Source of the DNA: Desulfobacteraceae bacterium
GTDB lineage: Bacteria; Desulfobacterota; Desulfobacteria; Desulfobacterales; UBA11574
DNA length: 10,751 nt
Reading direction: 5' to 3'
Assembly: GCA_029857875.1 (NCBI GenBank)
Contig: JAOUGB010000042.1
Coordinates: 1-10,751 of the forward strand
The stretch's first letter is position 1. Every line of letters begins with the position of its first letter. A program made the position numbers and the translations under genes. The notes below the pieces were generated by a model. That model saw nothing but the letters and a program-made list of their open reading frames with translations. It did no database searches and was not told the origin of the DNA. This document shows positions 1 through 6,461 of the stretch, piece by piece.

Positions 1-8
1 GTTTTCGA

Positions 9-25
9 TTGGTATGGTTCTTGCT
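9..25 (+). promoter_or_regulatory. Candidate sigma-54 (-24/-12) promoter
   Basis: The bases TTGGTATGGTTCTTGCT carry a GG at 11-12 and a GC at 23-24 separated by exactly 10 nt, the invariant spacing of RpoN promoters. The surrounding positions also fit the consensus (TTGG-A-GG...TTGCT), with only two deviations in the -24 block. Transcription would begin near 36-38, leaving a leader of about 90 nt before the crotonase-fold gene. RpoN promoters need an enhancer-binding activator; its sites would lie upstream of the window and cannot be seen. Confidence 0.5.
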
Positions 26-88
26 ATTTCTAAATTGGCGTTCTCTGATGTCATGATCTATCATGTTTGTAAAATGCACATATAAAAT

Positions 89-121
89 CCGGTGATAAAC
101 CACCGGCCGAAAGGCGGTTAT
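89..121 (+). promoter_or_regulatory. Structured leader with alternative hairpins over the ribosome-binding site
   Basis: Three foldings are visible. One is a perfect 6-bp stem, CCGGTG (89-94) with CACCGG (101-106). The second is a small GNRA-type hairpin GCC-GAAA-GGC (106-115). The third is a longer competing stem pairing 95-104 with 113-121 (eight pairs, one bulge, one mismatch). The Shine-Dalgarno-like AAGGCGG (111-117) is inside the second and third structures, so the folding choice could set translation of the next gene. It does not match a riboswitch class I recognise; the GEMM cyclic-di-GMP core (GACGCAAAGCC) is absent. Function is inferred. Confidence 0.3.
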
Positions 122-124
122 AAA

Positions 125-883
125 ATGGCAAAAAAAGTCAATCTTGATAAAGCATGCGAATTCTTTACAGCAGAAAGGCTCGATGAAATCGTCATACTCC
201 GCTTAAAAGAAAATCTTCTTTTTCGCGCAACTGATTTAAGTGAAAGAGATAAGGTGATAGATTATCTTGACCAGGTTTCAATAACAGATTCTATCAAAGT
301 CGTCGTTTTTATGAGTTCTCCGGAGGTCAAGGGTAGTGAAGAATATTTTGATTTTTATCATCGGGTCTTATCCTCGAGATTGTATGACAAGGATGTTCAC
401 AGATTGCACAATGTTTTTACTCAAATCATTTTAAGAATAGTGGAATTAAATAAAATCGTGGTGCATGCGAACAGTGGGAGGGTAATATCGCTATTTTTAA
501 ACTTCAGCCTTGCCTGTGACTATAGAATCGTCGCTGACAACACGGTTTTTCAGAACCCTTATTACAAACTGGGACTGATACCTATCGGCGGCGGCGCTTT
601 TTTTCTCTCCAGGCGCCTGGGTCGGAGCAAGGCTCTGGAAATCCTGCTGTCCGACACGGATATCACCGCGGATGAAGCCATGAAACTGGGTATTGTAGAC
701 AAAGTTGTCCCTCAGGAAGAACTTGAAAAAGCCGCAGTAGATACGGCACGACTATTTGCTCAAAAACCCGCCCGATCATTGGCGGGTCTCAAGAAACTGA
801 TAAATCATTCCATGATAGGTCTAAAAGACTACATGGCAATTGAATACAAGGAACTGATAAAGGTATTGGACATCGGTTATTAA
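125..883 (+). CDS. Divergent crotonase-fold (enoyl-CoA hydratase/isomerase-like) protein, probably not a hydratase
   Basis: The 252-residue protein has the length and fold signature of the crotonase superfamily: the LACD motif (129-132), the LGLIPIGGGAFFLSRRLG stretch (149-166), and ITADEAMKLGIVDKVV (180-195) are all typical. However, the residues expected for acyl-CoA hydration are missing. The oxyanion-hole GGG is SLF (122-124), the first catalytic glutamate (rat ECH Glu144) is Asn126, and the QPE that holds the second (Glu164) is NPY (144-146). The usual oxyanion segment near residue 63-70 (FMSSPEVK) is also poor. The protein may bind CoA or acyl-CoA without hydrating it, or may be a scaffold; its substrate is unknown. 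I chose ATG 125 because AAGGCGG lies 7 nt upstream; a GTG at 92 would put the start inside the leader hairpin with no ribosome-binding site. It converges on glgA with a 32-bp gap. Confidence 0.8.
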   Translation: MAKKVNLDKACEFFTAERLDEIVILRLKENLLFRATDLSERDKVIDYLDQVSITDSIKVVVFMSSPEVKGSEEYFDFYHRVLSSRLYDKDVHRLHNVFTQIILRIVELNKIVVHANSGRVISLFLNFSLACDYRIVADNTVFQNPYYKLGLIPIGGGAFFLSRRLGRSKALEILLSDTDITADEAMKLGIVDKVVPQEELEKAAVDTARLFAQKPARSLAGLKKLINHSMIGLKDYMAIEYKELIKVLDIGY

Positions 884-915
884 TCCCTGATTACTAACTT
901 GTTTTCCCATCCAAG

Positions 916-2616
916 CTATTTGTTTACCCGATGTATTTTGGGTTGCTCTTTTTCAACATCCTTTTTTCTTTTCGGAAAACGGATAATGTTCTGTTCGTCC
1001 GGACGTTCTAATGGAATGCTATCAGCTGTCGAATCTTTTTTGTTTGGTTTATGATAACCTTTTTGACGTGAAATTTTATTGGTATCAGAAGAATCGATAT
1101 TCTGCCGGTATACGAGCGGCCGCCGGAGCATCTTTTCATAAATATCGATGTATTGTTGGGCGGTGACATGATGATTAAATGTAGCGGCGCTTTCGATCAT
1201 TATTCGACGGATCTGCTGTTTTTTGATGTCAGGGGACATCATATAAAACTGCATGGCCTGATCAATGGCCCATGACAGACCGCCTGAATCGAATGTTTTG
1301 AACAAAAACCCGTTTCCCGTATCTTTAGACACGTCCAAATGTACGACCGTATCGTGAATGCCCCCGGTATCATGAGCCACCGGAAGGGCACCGTAGGTGG
1401 ACCCGATCATCTGTGGAAGACCGCAGGGTTCAAAGCTTGAAGGCATTAACACAAAGTCCGACGCCCCATAAGCCAGGCGGGCCAAACGTTCATTAAAACC
1501 ACATATTGCCACGCGATCTGATAAATTATGTAAACGAACGATGTTTTTAAAATGCCTTTGAAACTCCCCGTCTGCCACAAAAACAATCTCAAGATTCTGT
1601 TTCCAATAACGGGCAACGACGTCATAAAGTATATCAGCCAGTAACTGGCATCCCTTTTGAACCGGGTCCAGACGGGAAGGCCAAAAAAAGATGGGGGCTT
1701 GTGTGTCCTGGATCAAACCCAAATTTTTTTGAAATATCCGTTTATTGGTCTTTTTTCCCAAAACATGGTTGGTTGAGGAATACATGCAGGGCTGAACCTC
1801 ATCAATGGATGGGTGATAAGATGGGTCGGGGGTATTTAAAATCCCGACGGCACATCCGGCATTACTTTTGTTGGCCAGCTCTTGCTGCATGCAATCTCTC
1901 ACAAAACCGTGCCGTCCTTCGACCATTTCTTTCAAAAATCTCGGGCTTACGGTATTTACAAAGTGGGCGGCAAAAACACCGCTGGTAAGAAAATCTACAG
2001 GAACAGCATCCCTTGTCTGTTCATAAGTGGTCGCGTAATGCTCAAAATAAAGGTTCTGCCAGAATGAAGCACCGTCGATACCCCTGTCTTCGATTTCAGA
2101 AAGGGTGCATTTAACGGTATGGATATTGTGAACGGTAAACAGGCAGGGAATACCCAATTGTCTGGCCATGGCCGGAATCAGGGCGGTCATCCAATCATTG
2201 CAATGGATTAAATCTGGCCGAACTTTGGGAACAATATTGTTGATCACTTCCCGCTGGAAGGCCAGTGAGATTTTAACGTTTTCAAACTCATTACCGGAAT
2301 AGATATGATTCAGATAAAAAAAAGCCCTGTCCTGCGCAAGATGAATTCTTTCGTCCGGGACGCTGTTTCTTATTTTACTAAACTCCCTTTGAGCAAATGG
2401 AGACAAATTGCCGTTGAATATTGATCGATAGTCGGGAAGGGCTACGTGGACATCGGCACCTTGATTGTACAGTGCACTGATCAATGCTGCCGACACATCT
2501 GCAAGTCCCCCTGCCTTGGCATTCAAGCAATTTGAATTTTGACCCATGCCATGGGGGAGATAGGTAACCTCAGGGGTCACCATCAAGACTCGGGGCTTGG
2601 TTGGAGAATTGATCAT
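916..2616 (-). CDS. glgA: Glycogen synthase (ADP-glucose type, GT5) with charged C-terminal tail
   Basis: GlgA extends alpha-1,4-glucan chains from ADP-glucose (possibly UDP-glucose) in the cytoplasm. The 566-residue product shows the family motifs in order: K-A-G-G-L (34-38) for nucleotide-sugar binding, HCNDWMTAL (138-146), TVHNIH (161-166), NTVSPRF (221-227), GILNTPD (258-264, normally GILNGID), SRLDPVQKG (314-322) with the conserved Arg and Lys, and SSFEPCGLPQ (393-402) with Glu396 equivalent to the catalytic Glu of E. coli GlgA, followed by TGGIHDTV (417-424). Bacterial GlgA is usually about 480 residues. The excess is a short N-terminal insertion (about 20-33) and a Lys/Arg/Asp-rich tail from about residue 503 containing NIIRFPKRKK. 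AAAGGAG at 2626-2632 supports the ATG start. It is the last gene of the glycogen operon, 42 bp after the STAS-like gene. Confidence 0.93.
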   Translation of the reverse strand: MINSPTKPRVLMVTPEVTYLPHGMGQNSNCLNAKAGGLADVSAALISALYNQGADVHVALPDYRSIFNGNLSPFAQREFSKIRNSVPDERIHLAQDRAFFYLNHIYSGNEFENVKISLAFQREVINNIVPKVRPDLIHCNDWMTALIPAMARQLGIPCLFTVHNIHTVKCTLSEIEDRGIDGASFWQNLYFEHYATTYEQTRDAVPVDFLTSGVFAAHFVNTVSPRFLKEMVEGRHGFVRDCMQQELANKSNAGCAVGILNTPDPSYHPSIDEVQPCMYSSTNHVLGKKTNKRIFQKNLGLIQDTQAPIFFWPSRLDPVQKGCQLLADILYDVVARYWKQNLEIVFVADGEFQRHFKNIVRLHNLSDRVAICGFNERLARLAYGASDFVLMPSSFEPCGLPQMIGSTYGALPVAHDTGGIHDTVVHLDVSKDTGNGFLFKTFDSGGLSWAIDQAMQFYMMSPDIKKQQIRRIMIESAATFNHHVTAQQYIDIYEKMLRRPLVYRQNIDSSDTNKISRQKGYHKPNKKDSTADSIPLERPDEQNIIRFPKRKKDVEKEQPKIHRVNK

Positions 2617-2658
2617 GATCTGCTGCTCCTTTGGATCTATACCTTTGTCCTGACATCA

Positions 2659-2946
2659 TCAGAGTGCATTGCTACCCTCCAATGCAATTGTGTCCCCATA
2701 TTCTCCGGTAAATGTCAGGCTTTGGGATAGTTTTTTGATAGAACAGTTTTTTTGAAATACATCCAGACCAAAAGGATGAACGGAAGAAAGCGCGCAGGTG
2801 TGAATAAAAACCCTTCCTGTATTGCCGTGATATTTCATTAGTGTATTGATCAGTTCATAGGCGGATGAACCGTCAAAGTCTCCTATGAGCTTTAGATGAA
2901 GATTATCGTTGTTTTGGTGACAATAAATTTTGAAATTTGATGCCAT
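2659..2946 (-). CDS. STAS-like small protein in the glycogen operon
   Basis: This 95-residue soluble protein resembles a STAS (anti-anti-sigma-like) domain. It has an opening strand LHLKLIGDFDG (16-26), a helix SSAYELINTLMKYH (27-40), a strand RVFIHTCALSSV (45-56) and then HPFGLDVF (57-64), where STAS proteins carry the loop that leads into the next helix. In SpoIIAA-type regulators that loop is DSSG with a phosphorylated serine; here it is HPFG, so classical kinase switching is unlikely. The protein may be a docking or regulatory partner for its neighbours, but this is inference from position. TAAGGAG at 2954-2960 supports the ATG start. It lies between the glycogen-binding gene and glgA. 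Remote similarity only; it could also be a lineage-specific small protein. Confidence 0.6.
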   Translation of the reverse strand: MASNFKIYCHQNNDNLHLKLIGDFDGSSAYELINTLMKYHGNTGRVFIHTCALSSVHPFGLDVFQKNCSIKKLSQSLTFTGEYGDTIALEGSNAL

Positions 2947-3091
2947 TGTTTCACTCCTTATTCTCGACGAATCTTTGCCCTGGTCAATGGTGATCTATCG
3001 TCTATCCTATGCATTCTTCGATCCTGCCCGCTCTGTCTCGTATGACGCGTATATTAATGCAAGCAGGTCTGGCGAAAGAAAACTGGCCGGA

Positions 3092-3388
3092 TCAAGCCTC
3101 GGACAGGTTAATGACACTGTTGCAAGTTCCGAAACAGTTTGGACATAGATGGTCGTTTCGGGGGTCTTCTCTCCATTGCCCATCCACCAGAAATTTGTAT
3201 TCATAGTTACCGGGGGAAAGCATCACGGCCTTGTTCCATATTCCATTTTCATCTCTTTGCATGGGGTGCTTTTTGGGGCTCCAGTTGTTAAAATCTCCCA
3301 TCAAGACGACCTCTTTGGCCTCGGACGCGTTTAAAGAAAACGTCCATCTTCTTCGTTTAATTTTCTGTTTTGATTTAACCTTTGACAT
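3092..3388 (-). CDS. Stand-alone glycogen-binding module (CBM48 / AMPK-beta type)
   Basis: The 98-residue protein is a single early-set carbohydrate-binding module with no enzyme domain. After a basic N-terminus (KSKQKIKRRR, 5-14) come the hallmark GDFNNW (31-36), a polar strand and turn, YEYKFLVDGQW (62-72) and a DPRNDH segment (75-80). Trp36 and Trp72 are the usual sugar-stacking residues. The end is usually PNxFGxxNSVI; here it reads CPNCFGTCNSVI, placing three cysteines (82, 85, 89) in the loop. It probably binds glycogen and may tether or modulate GlgA, encoded two genes downstream. The longer reading frame from 3457 is rejected: a perfect AAGGAGG (3395-3401) lies 6 nt before ATG 3388, and the extra 23 residues would be a hydrophobic stretch unlike the family. 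A 145-bp gap separates it from the STAS-like gene, so an internal promoter is possible. Confidence 0.88.
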   Translation of the reverse strand: MSKVKSKQKIKRRRWTFSLNASEAKEVVLMGDFNNWSPKKHPMQRDENGIWNKAVMLSPGNYEYKFLVDGQWREDPRNDHLCPNCFGTCNSVINLSEA

Positions 3389-3394
3389 CTCAAA

Positions 3395-3401
3395 CCTCCT
3401 T
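3395..3401 (-). promoter_or_regulatory. Strong ribosome-binding site fixing the start of the glycogen-binding protein
   Basis: On the minus strand AAGGAGG sits 6 nt before ATG 3388. It lies inside the longer alternative frame from 3457 and therefore argues that the 98-residue form is the real product. Confidence 0.8.
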
Positions 3402-3521
3402 AAAAGCAACACCTCAACTGAACAAAAAAATGCTGCCAAATAAAAAAAGTAACACAAAGATCCTGTTATCCAGGAAATCTGCCTGCCCTGTGAAATGTCT
3501 GCCCAATGAAATGCAACGCAT

Positions 3522-3548
3522 ATTTTATCGGGGTGAAGCCTATTTCAA
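3522..3548 (-). promoter_or_regulatory. Weak candidate sigma-70 promoter for the glycogen operon
   Basis: On the minus strand TTGAAA (3543-3548) and TAAAAT (3522-3527) are separated by 15 nt. Both hexamers are fair, but the spacer is shorter than the usual 16-18 nt. It lies about 135 nt before the glycogen-binding gene start. No stronger pair was seen in the gap. Confidence 0.22.
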
Positions 3549-3724
3549 CGGGGGCGGCATCCTCGGCTTTCGTTCGACTGAGTCAACACCTTAGCTTTTT
3601 GAAAACATTATCCCTTCGGGTATGACTCAATTTTTACTGATAAATATTGTGGATAAAAGCTTTTGAAGTGAAGCTTGTTTAAAATCGATTTATTAAAAAA
3701 ACTCAACGATTAGCCTTGATCTTT

Positions 3725-3892
3725 TTATGTTTCTTTCAGGCAGTATTCGCGCCACAGGCAGTCTTCCCGGTCACAGTTTCCGTCTGCTTTTCCAAAACAT
3801 TCCGGGTTTCCCTCGATGTGCTGGATGCTTCGAACGAGACGTTTTAAATCCGGGAAATGGTCCTTTGAGTTGTTGTCCGAATTGTCTGTCAT
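3725..3892 (-). CDS. Small four-cysteine protein, 55 residues, function unknown
   Basis: A short minus-strand frame encodes a polar N-terminal half (MTDNSDNNSKDHFPDLKRLV) followed by a compact segment reading IQHIEGNPECFGKADG, then NCDREDCLWREYCLKE. Four cysteines at 32, 40, 45 and 51 (spacing C-x7-C-x4-C-x5-C), with EGNPECF and DCLWREYC around them, look like a small metal-binding or disulfide-stabilised fold. I have the impression that similar EGNPxCF...CLWRxYC proteins recur in sulfate reducers, but could not check this. An in-frame TAA directly precedes the ATG, fixing the start; no good Shine-Dalgarno is present, which lowers confidence. The overlapping plus-strand 76-codon frame (3727-3957) is Pro/Phe/Ser-rich and looks like an antisense shadow. 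The gene stands alone, with over 330 bp of non-coding DNA on either side. Confidence 0.62.
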   Translation of the reverse strand: MTDNSDNNSKDHFPDLKRLVRSIQHIEGNPECFGKADGNCDREDCLWREYCLKET

Positions 3893-4305
3893 TTACATCT
3901 GCCGAAAGTTTCAACAATCTTCCGCCTCAGGGGTATGAAAAGAGAAAATCAGCTTAGATAGATTGATGGATTACTTATTATCGACTTTATCGGTTTTGTC
4001 CATAGGGGGACGGCTTCATTTTTTCTGGGGAAATTTCCTATTCGGGAATTCCCCCCATACAACAGAGGAAAAATTCTGGTGATCTGATAGGACTATAATT
4101 GATTTAAAGCGTTCGATTGGGTGTCATTACCTGTTTGTTATCCGTTAGTTGGAGATGTATTTTTTCAGGTTTTATATATCCCGGGGAGTCAGGAATTTTA
4201 TACGTGTTAAATCACTCCATGGATAATGTTTTTTCAAACCAATAACGAGGAATAGATAACGTCTAATGGAGTTTTGCTCGATTTGGACTGGAGATTGCTG
4301 AAAGG
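3893..4305. other. Intergenic region between the small Cys-rich gene and the NarL-type regulator
   Basis: A 413-bp stretch with no convincing gene. It contains an imperfect palindrome at 4027-4054 (GGGGAA with TTCCCC as outer stem) that lacks a flanking T-run in the correct orientation for either strand, so it is more like an operator or RNA hairpin than a terminator. ACTCCAT (4214-4220) and ATGGAGT (4266-4272) form a 7-bp inverted repeat with a 45-nt loop. On the minus strand TGGACA (3995-4000) with an AT-rich TAATAA 16 nt later is a low-quality promoter candidate for the 55-residue gene. No clear terminator for the signalling operon was found. Confidence 0.35.
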
Positions 4306-4983
4306 TTATTCTTTCCACAAATCGACGTCGATGAGGCCGAGCTTTGCAGCATAACGGGCCAGGTCAATCGCGCTGTGTAGATCGAGCTTTCGCATGATGC
4401 TGTGACGGTGGTTTTCAACTGTTTTGGGGCTGATGAAAAGTTTATCTGCAACCTGGGTTGTAGACAGTCCTTCGGCCAAAAGGCCCATGACTTCCTGTTC
4501 CCGAGCGGTCAGCAAGTCATAGCTGGTACCCGAAATGGCCACCTCTTTTTCCGGCAAACCGATAAGTTTTTTGACCACCTGATGGGAAACCGAAGTGTCC
4601 ATAAAATAATGTCCCTTTAACACAAACTCAATTCCTTCTAAAAGCAAATCCGCAGCCGATTCCTTTACCAGATAACCCATGGCACCGGACTGAAATGCTT
4701 TTACGATATAATCTATTTTGGAATGCATGCTGACAACCATGATGCGGATTTTGGGAGAACATCTTAATATATCACCGATCAAAACAAGTCCTTTTACATC
4801 CGGCAGCCCCACATCCAACAAGACCAGATCGGGCTTGAATTCTCTGACCATTTGAAGCCCTTGACTCCCGGTACCTGCTTCCCCGACGATTTCATACCTG
4901 GGATTGTCTCCGATAATCGTCTTAAGACCTTCCCGAAAGAGGGGATGGTCGTCAATGATTAATATGCGTTTCTTCTGCCTCAC
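4306..4983 (-). CDS. NarL/FixJ-family response regulator (REC + LuxR-type HTH)
   Basis: The 225-residue protein is a DNA-binding response regulator. The receiver (about 5-122) has the acidic pair Asp11-Asp12, phospho-acceptor Asp57 in VLLDVGLPD, Ser85 as the switch residue and Lys107. The LuxR-type helix-turn-helix (about 157-217) has LTAREQEVMGLLAEGLSTTQVADKLFISPKTVENH in near-canonical form, so DNA binding should be intact. Its targets are unknown. It starts with GTG at 4983; the AGGAG (4991-4995) overlaps the stop codon of the upstream REC-PAS kinase, leaving only 10 nt between genes, so translation is likely coupled. The HisKA_3 kinase directly upstream is the type that normally phosphorylates NarL regulators and is the probable cognate partner. 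Confidence 0.93.
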   Translation of the reverse strand: MRQKKRILIIDDHPLFREGLKTIIGDNPRYEIVGEAGTGSQGLQMVREFKPDLVLLDVGLPDVKGLVLIGDILRCSPKIRIMVVSMHSKIDYIVKAFQSGAMGYLVKESAADLLLEGIEFVLKGHYFMDTSVSHQVVKKLIGLPEKEVAISGTSYDLLTAREQEVMGLLAEGLSTTQVADKLFISPKTVENHRHSIMRKLDLHSAIDLARYAAKLGLIDVDLWKE

Positions 4984-4993
4984 GATTCTGCTC

Positions 4994-6418
4994 CTAAAAA
5001 GGTATTTTTATATAAATTTTAGTGCCTTGCATCGGATTCGATTGAATGGTCATTTGCCCTCCAAGCAGATTGACCCTTTCTTTCATGCTACGAAGTCCCA
5101 TCCGTTTCTCATTACCCAATGCAAGTTCCCGTGCCTTGACATCAAAACCTTTTCCGGTGTCTTCTATGCGAAGAATAATGTTCGGGAATACGCCCAAAAG
5201 CCTGACGATGGCCTTTTCGGAATCGGCATGTTTGCGGATATTGTTTAGACCTTCTTGAACCAAGCGGTAAAGATGGATTTCGGTATCAGAGTCCAGTTTA
5301 AATAAATTTAAACCAGCCGATTGAAAGTCAACATTCCTTCCAAATTGGCTGGAAAATTCTTCACAATATATTTCAAGCGCTTTCAAAAGGCCCATTTCAA
5401 CCAGAGCCGGGGGTTGCAAATCATAAGAAAGATCACGGATGGCATTGATGGCCTTTTGGAGGCGGTTTGAGATTTCCAGCAGTTTTTCTTTTACCGGAGT
5501 GTCTAATGCAGGCTGCTCCTTTATAAGCATGTCAAACTGAATTTTTGACGCTGAAAGATCTTGTGCCACCCGGTCGTGAAGCTCACAGGAAATCATCTGA
5601 CGTTCAGTTTCTTGTGCTTTTAATAATTGTTGAGATAGGTTATGAATACGGGTTTCAGAGCGCTTTCGTTCACTAATATCTCTGCTAACACCCCGGTAGC
5701 ACGAAATGTTCCCCCTCTTGTCCAAACACGGAACTCCGCTTGTCTCCATGATGACTTCAACTCCGTCCTTTCGAACCAGCGTATTATCAAGGGATTCGAT
5801 GGGTTTTATTTCCGCCATCAGTTCAAAGATCCGCGCTTTTAAGGCCTCTTTATTTTCTGAAGAGAAAAAATCGTAAAAGTTTCTGCCGATCACCTCCTCA
5901 CGGGGATAGCCGATGATGTCTTCTACAACAGGGTTTGAATAGATGTATTTTCCTTGCGCGTCCATCTCCCAGATCCAATCCGATGTGTTTTCAGCCATAT
6001 CTTGAAATCGTTTTTCGGATTTGAGAAGGGATCGCTCGAGTCTGTTTTTTCGAACCACTTTCTCAACTACGGTGGGCAAAAGGGTAAAAAAATCCCCGGA
6101 TTTGACCAAATAATCTATGGCCCCCAATTTCATGGCGCGGACAGCGACATTCTCGTCTCCCTGACCCGTGATCATAATCACCGGGATGTCTTTGTTTTTT
6201 TGACTTAAGGCCTCCAAAAACTCGATACCGTTCATACCCGGCAGAAGGTAATCTGTTATGATGATGGTGGGTATGATGCTGTCAAGCAGTTCTAAGCATG
6301 TGTTTGCTTCCTGGAAATGATATACCGAGGCATGCGAGAACTCTTTGGCGATGGACCGCTTCATCAGCCTGAAATGGGCCTCCTCGTCTTCAATGATTAC
6401 GAGTGTCAACGGTTCCAC
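4994..6418 (-). CDS. Soluble sensor kinase REC-PAS-HisKA_3-HATPase (NarX/DegS-type)
   Basis: This 474-residue cytoplasmic kinase has no membrane segment. An N-terminal receiver (about 4-122) has Glu-Asp-Glu at the acidic site, phospho-acceptor Asp56 in IIITDYLLPG and Lys106. A PAS domain with PAC tail (about 135-252) ends in the usual DISERKR linker. The HisKA_3 dimerisation domain carries phospho-acceptor His281 in ELHDRVAQDLSA, and the HATPase has the N-box EGLNNIRKHA (389-398), G1 DTGKGF (420-425) and MGLRSMKERV. It should phosphorylate the NarL regulator encoded 10 nt downstream, while its own receiver takes input from another kinase. I chose GTG 6418: AGGAGGAG at 6427-6434 is 8 nt away, whereas the in-frame TTG at 6424 is only 2 nt from it. 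It lies 43 nt after the Rcp1-like regulator. Confidence 0.92.
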   Translation of the reverse strand: MEPLTLVIIEDEEAHFRLMKRSIAKEFSHASVYHFQEANTCLELLDSIIPTIIITDYLLPGMNGIEFLEALSQKNKDIPVIMITGQGDENVAVRAMKLGAIDYLVKSGDFFTLLPTVVEKVVRKNRLERSLLKSEKRFQDMAENTSDWIWEMDAQGKYIYSNPVVEDIIGYPREEVIGRNFYDFFSSENKEALKARIFELMAEIKPIESLDNTLVRKDGVEVIMETSGVPCLDKRGNISCYRGVSRDISERKRSETRIHNLSQQLLKAQETERQMISCELHDRVAQDLSASKIQFDMLIKEQPALDTPVKEKLLEISNRLQKAINAIRDLSYDLQPPALVEMGLLKALEIYCEEFSSQFGRNVDFQSAGLNLFKLDSDTEIHLYRLVQEGLNNIRKHADSEKAIVRLLGVFPNIILRIEDTGKGFDVKARELALGNEKRMGLRSMKERVNLLGGQMTIQSNPMQGTKIYIKIPF

Positions 6419-6426
6419 TGTCAAAA

Positions 6427-6434
6427 CTCCTCCT
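6427..6434 (-). promoter_or_regulatory. Ribosome-binding site deciding the start of the REC-PAS kinase
   Basis: AGGAGGAG on the minus strand. Spacing to GTG 6418 is 8 nt; spacing to the alternative TTG 6424 is 2 nt, too short for normal initiation. Confidence 0.7.
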
Positions 6435-6461
6435 ATTTTCCTTCCGGAGTATGAAACAGGT

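Larger units (their letters stand above)
3389..3724. other. Intergenic region upstream of the glycogen operon
   Basis: AT-rich stretch of 336 bp between the glycogen-binding gene and the small Cys-rich gene. It should hold the glycogen operon promoter. The best candidate is at 3522-3548 (listed separately). Two AAGCTT copies (3657-3662 and 3671-3676) can form a 6-bp stem with an 8-nt loop followed by TTTT on the minus strand, a weak candidate terminator for the small gene at 3725-3892. A 27-codon plus-strand frame at 3511-3594 has no ribosome-binding site and is not called. Confidence 0.4.

Noticed and set aside
89..121. Cyclic-di-GMP (GEMM) riboswitch
   Set aside because: AAACC and GAAA segments are reminiscent of it, but the conserved GACGCAAAGCC core and the tetraloop receptor arrangement are absent.
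1701..1988. Plus-strand frame of 95 codons inside glgA
   Set aside because: Antisense shadow of the conserved GT5 core, with no family resemblance.
3511..3594. 27-codon plus-strand frame beginning MQRIFYRGEAYFNGGG
   Set aside because: The peptide looks somewhat protein-like, but there is no Shine-Dalgarno and the longer version of the frame overlaps the glycogen-binding gene start; unsupported.
3727..3957. 76-codon plus-strand frame
   Set aside because: Overlaps the more convincing minus-strand 55-residue gene; its Pro/Phe/Ser/Leu-rich composition is that of an antisense shadow and it has no ribosome-binding site.
4152..4226. Short plus-strand frame (MYFFRFYISRG...)
   Set aside because: Only 23 codons, with GGAG directly abutting the ATG and no recognisable features.
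4214..4272. ACTCCAT/ATGGAGT inverted repeat as terminator of the signalling operon
   Set aside because: The 45-nt loop is too long and there is no U-run in the minus-strand direction.
6422..6424. TTG start for the REC-PAS kinase
   Set aside because: Only 2 nt from the ribosome-binding site; GTG 6418 has normal spacing.
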